This document shows positions 20,545 to 27,656 of a stretch of 30,786 nt of DNA, piece after piece. Made by a program: the position numbers and the translations under genes. Origin of the DNA: a virus; the IMG/VR virus record IMGVR_UViG_3300042475_005213, positions 1 to 30,786 of that record. One strand, written 5' to 3'. Under the pieces are notes generated by a model that worked only from the letters and a program-made list of their open reading frames with translations, did not search any database and was not told the DNA's origin. Position 1 is the first letter of the stretch. Each line of letters opens with the position of its first letter.

Positions 20545-21023
20545 GGAAAATTCCCACTATTTTAGCGATTGACCCTGCATCAAATAAAGCAGGTGTGGCA
20601 TTGTACTACAACGAAATTTTACGGTCTGCATTGTTAACAGGATATGGGAATTGGACGCAAAGAATCACACAGCAACGGCAACAATTAGAATTGTTTTTAA
20701 ATCATTACTTACCCGAAAATGAAATTATTAATCATCTTGTCGTTGAAAATGTAAGTGGATTTAGGAATTCAAAATTGAGTTATTCTGTAGGTGCTCTTTG
20801 TTCGTTGCCGTGTATTCAGAGCGACTTAAACCTTGTATCGCCCGCAGTTTGGAAAAGAATTGTCAGAAAATACGGCGGCGGAAAATCAACAAAAGGTTTT
20901 TTAGCGCTGCAATGTGTCCGGCCAGCGTACCCCCAAGTTTCTGATGATGAGGCTGATGCTATCTTAATGTTACTTGCTTATCTCGAGAAAGGCTTTATTG
21001 ATGACGACAACTCCGTTGATTAA
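20541..21023 (+). CDS. RuvC-like Holliday junction resolvase
   Basis: A 160-residue RNase H-fold protein. First acidic residue in ILAIDPASNKAG, second in LVVENVSG, last pair in SDDEADAILM, which matches the RuvC order D-E-D-D. A TTG start with GGGGGA at proper distance; the stop codon of the exonuclease overlaps it. It would resolve branched DNA before packaging, a role that T7 endonuclease I or T4 gp49 have elsewhere. The length fits. Confidence 0.85.
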   Translation: MRKIPTILAIDPASNKAGVALYYNEILRSALLTGYGNWTQRITQQRQQLELFLNHYLPENEIINHLVVENVSGFRNSKLSYSVGALCSLPCIQSDLNLVSPAVWKRIVRKYGGGKSTKGFLALQCVRPAYPQVSDDEADAILMLLAYLEKGFIDDDNSVD

Positions 21024-21594
21024 TTGTTTGTTTTTAGATTTAGAAACCACAGGTCTTGAGCCAACACAGAATCACATTTTAGAACTCTCAATTTTGCCAG
21101 CCCAATTTTATGGGCAAAAATTTTCCTGTTATCAAGACAAAATGTTTACGGCAATCGTGAATTTTCCCGTTGATAAGTTGCAGCACAATTGCAATCAAAA
21201 AGCGTTTGAGATGCACCAGCAGAATGGTTTGATAGCTGATATTATCAATCCTAATATTGACAAATGGGAATTGAAAGAGCTTGAAACAGAATTGATAAAA
21301 CGTGTGAATTTTTTGTTTGGTAACCATTCGATTGGTATACAATTAGCGGGTAACTCTGTGCATTTTGATTTGGCATTTATCAAACACCATATGCCAACAT
21401 TTGCAAAACGTTTGAGCTACCGAATTTTAGATATGACTACATTCCGCACAATTTATACTTCACTTTATCCTGATAACAACGAACAACCAAACCCTAAACA
21501 TCGTGCCCAAGACGATGTTTTGTATTCGTATGGATTGATGCTAGACTTTATTCAAAAGTTAAAGCCTATGGAAACGTGCAGAAGTTTAAATTAA
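21001..21594 (+). CDS. DEDDh 3'-5' exonuclease (oligoribonuclease/DnaQ-like)
   Basis: A 197-residue protein with CLFLDLETTGLEP (DxE), an internal block LAGNSVHFDLAFIKHHMP and HRAQDDVLYS (HxxxDD). GNSVHFDLAF resembles the GNS motif of oligoribonuclease more than the DnaQ proofreading subunit. It may degrade short RNA or DNA fragments or recycle nucleotides from host DNA. Start ATG at 21001, overlapping the resolvase gene by 23 bp, chosen because AAAGG precedes it. It is the last rightward gene and meets the next leftward gene end to end with no spacer. Confidence 0.85.
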   Translation: MTTTPLINCLFLDLETTGLEPTQNHILELSILPAQFYGQKFSCYQDKMFTAIVNFPVDKLQHNCNQKAFEMHQQNGLIADIINPNIDKWELKELETELIKRVNFLFGNHSIGIQLAGNSVHFDLAFIKHHMPTFAKRLSYRILDMTTFRTIYTSLYPDNNEQPNPKHRAQDDVLYSYGLMLDFIQKLKPMETCRSLN

Positions 21595-22221
21595 TCAATT
21601 ATAATTGCCATTGCTTAAAATTGGGTTTCTATCTGATTCTGCGTTGAGTAATTCAATCGCCTTGTGAATATCATTCAAATTATCATCAAGAATTTGTTTA
21701 CGTTCCGGAGTGTCAGGCGGAAACGTTTTTAGTATTATCTTAGCGGAATTATTAACTTTTAAATCCAAGTGATTAACTTTTTCTTGCATTTTTTTGTTAC
21801 TTAATTTTAATTGTTTTAATTCCTCTCTAAGTTTCTCAACTTCTTCAACGTCTGCTTTACTGTCAATTTTTACAAATATGTTATTTTTCATTTCTTCCTC
21901 AATGTATTTTTTTATTGATGAGCCATACTTAAACAAACACGCATTATGGTTTGCAGCTTTTTCTTTAATATCCGCGGTGTTTGCTGCACAAACTAAAATT
22001 CCCTTTCGTATCATTTCCCAACGCCAATCGTTAAACTTTTCAACTTCTATGCCTTCGTCCTGCAAATCTCCTAATGTAATTCTTTGATAGTGAGTCGGAC
22101 GGGTTGCATTTGCAAAAATTCGGAAAAACAGCGACACTAGTTTTCCTGGGTCTTTAGTCGTTGTATTTCTTTTTAAGTATTGCCTGAAAGAGTCATAATT
22201 TTTTGATAATGATTTTTTCAA
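21595..22221 (-). CDS. Putative DNA-binding coiled-coil protein, 208 aa (regulator or initiator)
   Basis: TTG start with AAGGAGG six bases upstream, a strong site. The N-terminal half (SFRQYLKRN to NNIFVK) is globular with FNDWRWEMIRKGILVC and CLFKYGSSIKKYIEEEM, which could be a winged helix. The second half is a long coiled coil (VEEVEKLREELKQLKLSNKK), so it is probably dimeric. Its upstream region carries six GTCCG boxes at helical spacing and a 13-bp dyad, as expected for an autoregulated repressor or an iteron-binding initiator. It is the only leftward gene between the replication and virion modules. Not assigned to a family. Confidence 0.65.
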   Translation of the reverse strand: MKKSLSKNYDSFRQYLKRNTTTKDPGKLVSLFFRIFANATRPTHYQRITLGDLQDEGIEVEKFNDWRWEMIRKGILVCAANTADIKEKAANHNACLFKYGSSIKKYIEEEMKNNIFVKIDSKADVEEVEKLREELKQLKLSNKKMQEKVNHLDLKVNNSAKIILKTFPPDTPERKQILDDNLNDIHKAIELLNAESDRNPILSNGNYN

Positions 22222-22251
22222 AATTAACCTCCTTATTAATTAGTCAGATTT

Positions 22252-22261
22252 GGACGCGTCC
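22252..22261. promoter_or_regulatory. Palindrome GGACGCGTCC upstream of the 208-aa gene
   Basis: A perfect 10-bp palindrome, GC-rich in AT-rich surroundings, 31 bp before the start codon. It contains the GTCC core seen in the box array further upstream, so it may be a related operator. Confidence 0.45.
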
Positions 22262-22340
22262 GTTGTACTTTATAAAGTAAAACGTAAACAAAAATCAAAT
22301 TTAAAAAAATAAAAATTTTTTATGCATAATTTTTAAGCAT

Positions 22341-22393
22341 AATTAAGTTAACACAAGTAAACGGTAAAGTAACGAAAAACTGTTAACTTAATT
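22341..22393. repeat. Perfect 13-bp inverted repeat with 27-bp spacer
   Basis: AATTAAGTTAACA (22341-22353) and TGTTAACTTAATT (22381-22393). Each arm contains the palindrome GTTAAC. The spacer holds short GTAAA/GTAAC repeats. Probably a regulatory or origin dyad. Confidence 0.7.
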
Positions 22394-22421
22394 TTAAGGT
22401 CTTGATATCGCTCAACCCCGT

Positions 22422-22525
22422 GTCCGATATGTGTCCGTATTTTTTCTGACCCCCCTAAGTAACCTCATGAAATCATGAAACCCCATGTCCGTAAAATGTC
22501 CGTAAATGTGTCCGATATGTGTCCG
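22422..22525 (+). promoter_or_regulatory. Array of six GTCCG boxes at about 11-bp steps
   Basis: GTCCG occurs at 22422, 22433, 22487, 22498, 22510 and 22521, with steps of 11, then 11, 12 and 11 within the two clusters. The string TGTCCGATATGTGTCCGTA is repeated in both clusters. All boxes share orientation, as iterons do. Confidence 0.7.
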
Positions 22526-22869
22526 TAAATCGTTACTTTTGGTTTTGTAAGTTTTTGTAATTTATAAAGAAGAATTGTAAAGGCGCTCCCTCCTTATAAC
22601 TTACCTGTCGTTTTTCCCACTCAGTCGCCGTGGAGGCTCTTTCAAAACAGGTAATCGGCCGATCAAATTTTGAGTTTTTCCCGTCGAATCTTGCGGCCGC
22701 TTGGCTCGTCATTTTTTCGCTGCGCTCTAAAATTGACGAGCACCTTTAGAGAACATCGAAAAATTCTGCAAAATTTGGGGGGTTTTAAAGGCGTGAAGAT
22801 ATGAATTTTGAGGAAAATGATACATCGCTAAGGTCGGTTATATTTTTTTCTCTATGAGCTTAAAAATAG
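22526..22869. other. Non-coding region between the GTCCG array and the virion operon end
   Basis: No supported gene. It contains an 8-bp inverted repeat TTACCTGT (22601-22608) with ACAGGTAA (22647-22654) and a hairpin GCTCGTCA (22704-22711) with TGACGAGC (22734-22741), extendable by four A/T pairs after one mismatch. The hairpin may be the end of the leftward virion transcript, but no T-run follows in that direction. Confidence 0.45.
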
Positions 22870-24375
22870 TCAATTTTGCGATATGCTTGGTTTTGAGGCA
22901 AGGTACATAAGAACTTCGGGATTTATGCCACTTTTTGATGCAAATTGCTTCACAGACATTGGCACTCTATTACTTATATTATTACCAGTATTAATTCCTT
23001 TGGCAATAACCTCTCCTAACTTTCTCCTACCCAATGGTGTTAGCAATGCTGCTGCTCCAAATGCCCCTGGGCTTACCTGTTTTTGGTTTGCGGAATAAGC
23101 GCCTGCGCCGGTCGCACCTATTATACCGCCTAATCCAATAGCGGAATTAAGGCTCTTGTTGTTCAGGTTTTGCAAGGCTTTTCCGACCTGACTTTGCATT
23201 GCATAGTCTTTGACAAGCCCTTTGTAGTTGGGGTCTTGAATTTTTGATTCTAAGATTTCATTTAAAGTTTTCTTTATTTTCCCTAGAGCTGCTGCATCAA
23301 CTTCGTCCATTCCGGCACGTGCTTTTTTAATGTTCGAATTCAAGAATGAAATGGAACGTGCTAAGTCTGTGCCGCTTACATTTTTAAGTTTATCAGATTT
23401 ACCAAGCAGATTACTCTCTAAGTCTGAAAGCGCACGAGTGACCGCGGAATTTTCAGGAATATCTTTTAATTCATTTGGATTGAATGATTTTTTTACGTTA
23501 GCGAGAATTTCAGGAGCACTAAATGGCTCTGTGACGCTCTCTCTTAACGCTCCAATTTGTTGGCCTGTTGTTTTTCGAGCAGTGTCTAACATTTTTTGAC
23601 GACCAGGGGTTGTTGAGAAAACGTCAGCATATTTGTTTTTTAAAATATACTCTGCCAAGTCTTTCTCTTGCTTTTCACGCATCTCCAGTGGCATGTTTTT
23701 TGAAATTTTATTGAGTAATCCTTTATCAAACCCAACACTTTTTAATGCGTTGTCAGTTTTGATTTTATCAAGAGATTCTCCAATTTTCCCAATGCCTTTT
23801 CCCGCTAAACCGAATGCACCAGAAATTGCGCCACTAGTTGCAGCACCTTTTGCTTGCGCGATTGCATCACCCTCTGCTGCTCCCAAACCAGAGAGTGCAC
23901 CTTGAGCAATCATAGAGGGAATTGTCACCAAACTTTTCGCGCCAATAGCGGGTAAACCGGATGCAATCTCGCCGACCATTGACGACCCAGGGTTAGATTC
24001 TTGTAATTGCTTTTGATATGCACGTGAAGCATCCCGATCAACTTTATAACCAGTTTGAAATGCTTTCTTAACACCCTCAAAACCTTCTCCCTCTGGTTTA
24101 GGTAACATGCCAAAAGCTTGTTGTCCTGCACGCTTAACTCCGCCCAAAACTCCCTCAATCTCATCTAAAAAATTAAAGGTTGCACCGCGCGCGGCACCAA
24201 TTCCAGCGGCTTCTAATTTTTTTGCAAAACTATCATTGTTACTTTTGGGTTGTGCTGTTTGAGTTTCTGATTGTTGTAATTTTTGCATCTCATCATCAGA
24301 AATAAAATCTTTTTCCGTTGTATTCCGATCGTTTGCTAACAGTTTGTCCATTTCGTCATCAGAAATAAAATCCAT
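22870..24375 (-). CDS. Putative internal virion/DNA ejection protein, 501 aa
   Basis: Last gene of the virion operon. The N-terminus repeats the motif DFISDDEM twice within 30 residues. Then come an Ala/Gly-rich region with glycine-zipper-like membrane-active stretches (GIGAARGATFNFLDEIEGVL, IAQGALSGLGAAEGDAIAQA, SGAISGAFGLAGKGIGK), a long helical part, and a second Gly/Ala segment (GLGGIIGATGAGAYSA). This composition is typical of proteins carried inside the head and injected to form a channel. I start at ATG 24375 (GGAGGA seven bases upstream), which overlaps the preceding stop as TAATG; the TTG at 24390 lies in the ribosome site. Confidence 0.72.
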   Translation of the reverse strand: MDFISDDEMDKLLANDRNTTEKDFISDDEMQKLQQSETQTAQPKSNNDSFAKKLEAAGIGAARGATFNFLDEIEGVLGGVKRAGQQAFGMLPKPEGEGFEGVKKAFQTGYKVDRDASRAYQKQLQESNPGSSMVGEIASGLPAIGAKSLVTIPSMIAQGALSGLGAAEGDAIAQAKGAATSGAISGAFGLAGKGIGKIGESLDKIKTDNALKSVGFDKGLLNKISKNMPLEMREKQEKDLAEYILKNKYADVFSTTPGRQKMLDTARKTTGQQIGALRESVTEPFSAPEILANVKKSFNPNELKDIPENSAVTRALSDLESNLLGKSDKLKNVSGTDLARSISFLNSNIKKARAGMDEVDAAALGKIKKTLNEILESKIQDPNYKGLVKDYAMQSQVGKALQNLNNKSLNSAIGLGGIIGATGAGAYSANQKQVSPGAFGAAALLTPLGRRKLGEVIAKGINTGNNISNRVPMSVKQFASKSGINPEVLMYLASKPSISQN

Positions 24376-25397
24376 TATTGTTTCCTCCAACCGCCTGGAA
24401 CTTTTTTATATGTTATGCCATTTCTAACTACAGTTTCGCTATTAGCTGTAGGAGATGTTTGAGTTTGATTCTGGTTTGGGACTGGATCCGGATAATCATA
24501 GGGTGCCTTCCATCCGCGGATCGTTCCTCTATTATTTTCCTCAAAATACCGTCTCTTTGATTCCTGATTTTCAAACCGTTCGTGCAATTCTTTTAATGTT
24601 GAATCAAGTTTTCTTAGGTTTGCAGCTGCCGAAAGCGTTGGATCATACGCATCTTTCATGATTCTTTGGCCTTCATTATCTGTAAACTGGGTACCCAAGA
24701 TTGCTTTTAAGCTTTCTTGTGCAATCGATTTGATGTTTTGTTCCAATTCTCGTGATTCTTCGGTACGTAAAATTTCAGGTGCACGACCCGCTACATTTCC
24801 GGAAATTAAATTAAACTTTTCACTGTTTGCATATTTTTCTAAAATCGTGCGTGCATTTTGCAATTTTGCTAAATTTTTAGTTGCGTTCGAAAGCCCCGTA
24901 CTTGTCCATTCTTCATATTTTTTGGCGTACTCCTCATCCACTTTCTTTTGACCCAGGGTATAGCTTCCTTTTTCTAATTCTTGTTTGTTTTTTTGACGCG
25001 TGAATTCATCCATCTCTGCTTGTCTGCGAGCTGCTGCTTTCCCCGCAATCGCTGCGTCTTTGGCTTGTTGAGCTTGCAAATCTTTGCCGTATTCTGAATT
25101 CAACAAATTGAGTTTGTCTTGTTGCTGTTGACGTTTTAATGCAACGTCACGCATGCCGGACTCTCCGATCTCTGAAAAGTCCATAGGCTTTGCTTGCTGG
25201 CCTTGAAACGAACCAGCGCTTGAAACAAGTTTTGACACAGCATTAGCAAGTGTCCCGTACTGTTGCATTTGTTTGGCATTTTCAATTTCTGCATCAGACA
25301 CTTGTGGCAACTCTGCCGCTTTTGTTTTGTAGTTTTGCAGCAATGTTTGATAAATATCAGGGTTTGCGTCTTCACCCAGTAAACGCACTGTCGCCAT
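24375..25397 (-). CDS. Putative internal virion/ejection protein, 340 aa
   Basis: ATG with GGAGG five bases upstream, inside the end of the preceding gene. Highly helical, rich in Gln, Ala, Lys and Glu: LKRQQQQDKLNLLNSEYGKD, AGKAAARRQAEMDEFTRQKN, then IAQESLKAILGTQFTDNEGQ and MKDAYDPTLSAAANLRKLDS. The C-terminus ends GITYKKVPGGWRKQ after a Pro/Asn/Thr linker. Similar two-part proteins occur in phages near the portal and other ejection proteins. No enzyme motif is seen, in particular no transglycosylase site. Part of an overlapping gene chain, hence probably made in fixed ratio with its neighbours. Confidence 0.68.
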   Translation of the reverse strand: MATVRLLGEDANPDIYQTLLQNYKTKAAELPQVSDAEIENAKQMQQYGTLANAVSKLVSSAGSFQGQQAKPMDFSEIGESGMRDVALKRQQQQDKLNLLNSEYGKDLQAQQAKDAAIAGKAAARRQAEMDEFTRQKNKQELEKGSYTLGQKKVDEEYAKKYEEWTSTGLSNATKNLAKLQNARTILEKYANSEKFNLISGNVAGRAPEILRTEESRELEQNIKSIAQESLKAILGTQFTDNEGQRIMKDAYDPTLSAAANLRKLDSTLKELHERFENQESKRRYFEENNRGTIRGWKAPYDYPDPVPNQNQTQTSPTANSETVVRNGITYKKVPGGWRKQ

Positions 25398-26415
25398 AAC
25401 CGCCTCCGGAGTACATATTGTTATATTTTGGGCTTGGTTGTTGTGTCGGATTGGACTTGTACAAGCCGCCCAACGCTAATGCGGTATTTGTAGCCCCGCT
25501 GATTAAATTTGCTCTGTCTTGAGCGTTTGCTCTGATATCGTTGATGCTTCCTTGGGATGCACCTGTTTGTGCAGCAAGTTTATTCAACTGGTTTTGATAT
25601 TGTTGCTGTGCTGTTTGGTTTCTAAAATCGCGTTGTTCGTATTTTGCTTGATTTCGTAACGCCGTGTTGCGGTCTTGGTTAGATTGTTGCGCTGCCAAGT
25701 TTGTCCTTTGGGCATCATTTAAATTTGTTGTATTATACATGGCTTGGTTGCGGCGACTATCTGCCATTCTCTGATTAAATGCGTTGATAATATCTGCATT
25801 GCGGCCTTGCAAATTCAAATCATTTGCTTCGATTTGACCGCCCAGGTTTGCAGAATCTTTTAATGCTTGTAAGCGGTTTTGATATGCCGCGAGTGCTGCT
25901 TGTGTGCCTGCTTGCGATGCGGATTGATTCGCATTTTGTTGTGATGAGAGAGCTTGTGCAAACGCTAAACCGCTACCTGGCGCAAAACCTCGTCTGCTTG
26001 CATTGTCTAAAATTCCAGCCTGTTGTCCTTGATTTTGAATTGCTGCATTGCGCATGGCTTGCTCAACCATTGCTTGACTTTGCGCGTCAGCACCTGTGTT
26101 TGACAGATTCCGCAAACGCTGAAGCGAGTTGAGCATCGCGTCTTGGCCTTGCTCGCCAGCTATTGAACGTTGCACAATTTCGGGTGCTTTTTCTTGAATG
26201 AGCGGCAACATTTCGGGATTGTATTGACCCAAAAGTTTGAACTCTTCGGGTGTGATCGTGCTCATATCAAATTCAGGGTTTTGTATTGCGTCGGCGAGTG
26301 CTGCAATCCGTGCGCGTTCTGACGCGACGTCTTTCCGTGCATTTTCGGCGCTAAAATAATTTAATGTGCCCCCGATGGCTGCGGTGCCCAAGAGCGCTAA
26401 AGTAATCGGATCCAT
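25372..26415 (-). CDS. Putative internal virion protein, 347 aa
   Basis: ATG behind GAGG. The N-terminus MDPITLALLGTAAIGGTLNY is a hydrophobic, membrane-inserting type helix, followed by helical Gln/Ala/Asn-rich sequence (FAQALSSQQNANQSASQAGT, RNQTAQQQYQNQLNKLAAQT) and a Gly/Tyr C-terminus (NNMYSGGGYGDSAF). This is the layout of small phage internal proteins that are ejected before the DNA. Its end overlaps the next gene by 26 bp. Function from context and composition. Confidence 0.68.
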   Translation of the reverse strand: MDPITLALLGTAAIGGTLNYFSAENARKDVASERARIAALADAIQNPEFDMSTITPEEFKLLGQYNPEMLPLIQEKAPEIVQRSIAGEQGQDAMLNSLQRLRNLSNTGADAQSQAMVEQAMRNAAIQNQGQQAGILDNASRRGFAPGSGLAFAQALSSQQNANQSASQAGTQAALAAYQNRLQALKDSANLGGQIEANDLNLQGRNADIINAFNQRMADSRRNQAMYNTTNLNDAQRTNLAAQQSNQDRNTALRNQAKYEQRDFRNQTAQQQYQNQLNKLAAQTGASQGSINDIRANAQDRANLISGATNTALALGGLYKSNPTQQPSPKYNNMYSGGGYGDSAFTG

Positions 26416-26430
26416 TTAATACCTCATAGT

Positions 26431-27618
26431 TCAACCAAATAAATTACTAATTCCGCCCACTAGTGTTGGTAATAAACCTAGCGTTGTTGTTGAGCTTGGG
26501 GGCGGTGCTGGGACTCGCGATTGTAAGAATCGCAACAGGTCAGGCCGCGCGCTTTCTTGTAAATTGTTGAGATACTCATCACGATTAAACGCAACGTTTG
26601 TATCTGCTGGACTTGCAGACGGTGTGATTTGTTCTTCTCCCAGTAAGCCTGCTAGCTTATTAAATCTCGAATCTAAGAATTGAGATTGGTCAAATGTTCT
26701 TTCAGGCGACACATAAAGAGATGGGTCAATGTTTGGAACATATTGAAACGATAAGCGTTGATTTTGGCCTGGTAAATATTGCGTCAAATTATTTTGTAAT
26801 GCCACATCTTTAAGCAGATTTTGGATTGTGTTTGCTTGCAATTCGGGAATTTCATTATTCAACAAATTTTGCCGGGATGTATTAAACATATTCTGTGCAT
26901 CGGTTGCTTGCTGTTGTGCTGTTGTGCCGAGCTGTTGCTTTAATCCTTGCACATCACTTCTTACTGTGTTTGCAGTGTTGGCGAGGTTTGATTTTGCATT
27001 GGCAAGCGCGGCATTTTCATTGTTCAAATAATTTTCACGGGTTGTATTAAAATTATTAATATCACTTAAATTTTTATTGAGAGCTTGTCCTGCTTGCCCA
27101 CTGTTGCGATACAACAGCGCATCAAGCCTCGAACCCCCAGCCGTGGTGTTGTACTGATTCCGCAATTGGTTTGAGAGACCTTGAACGCTACTTGCTGCGG
27201 CGACTGCGCTCGTATCAGGATTGATATATTTTGTTGATGATGTTGTTGTGTCCATCCGCTTTTGCCGCTCATCGGGGCTTAATAGTGATTGCAACTTTGA
27301 AAACTGATTGTCATCAATTTTATTCAATTCATTTTGTCCACTATACGTTTGCTCGTTTTCAATTCCTTTTAATTTATCTGTGTACGTTTGCGTTGACTTG
27401 TCTAAGTTGCTCTGTGCATCTTTGATGTTCTGATTTAATCCCGTGTCTAAGTCGCCTTGCTTTTCGTTGATGTTTGCACTCAACACATCGCTAGGGTTGC
27501 GAAATGTGGACGCGTATGGGTTTTGATTATTTTGAGCACCCGACCCGCCGCCTATGGGTGCCGCTTCATTCTTTGGGTTACTGACTAAATTATCAATTTT
27601 TCTAAAGACTATCGGCAT
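26431..27618 (-). CDS. Putative virion protein, 395 aa, Asn/Gln-rich
   Basis: ATG with AAAGGA upstream. Low-complexity N-terminus (GGGSGAQNNQNPYAST), a long helical, Asn/Gln/Leu-rich middle (GLNQNIKDAQSNLDKSTQTY, QGLKQQLGTTAQQQATDAQN), and a C-terminal hydrophobic end (TLGLLPTLVGGISNLFG) that could insert in a membrane. It follows the portal gene after a 38-bp gap holding a perfect palindrome. Likely another internal or ejection protein; a portal-associated role is also possible. Confidence 0.66.
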   Translation of the reverse strand: MPIVFRKIDNLVSNPKNEAAPIGGGSGAQNNQNPYASTFRNPSDVLSANINEKQGDLDTGLNQNIKDAQSNLDKSTQTYTDKLKGIENEQTYSGQNELNKIDDNQFSKLQSLLSPDERQKRMDTTTSSTKYINPDTSAVAAASSVQGLSNQLRNQYNTTAGGSRLDALLYRNSGQAGQALNKNLSDINNFNTTRENYLNNENAALANAKSNLANTANTVRSDVQGLKQQLGTTAQQQATDAQNMFNTSRQNLLNNEIPELQANTIQNLLKDVALQNNLTQYLPGQNQRLSFQYVPNIDPSLYVSPERTFDQSQFLDSRFNKLAGLLGEEQITPSASPADTNVAFNRDEYLNNLQESARPDLLRFLQSRVPAPPPSSTTTLGLLPTLVGGISNLFG

Positions 27619-27636
27619 GTTTAAAATCCTTTAAAT

Positions 27637-27654
27637 TGATGTGACGTCACATCA
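27637..27654. repeat. 18-bp perfect palindrome between portal and next gene
   Basis: TGATGTGACGTCACATCA, centred on 27645/27646, fills most of the only notable gap in the operon, three bases beyond the portal stop codon. As RNA it gives a 7-9 bp hairpin with little or no loop; as DNA it suits a dimeric protein. Confidence 0.75.
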
Positions 27655-27656
27655 CG

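Noticed and set aside
27640-27652. TGACGTCA as a known eukaryotic-type regulator site
   Set aside because: The match to a CRE-like octamer is a coincidence in a phage; only the palindrome itself is reported.
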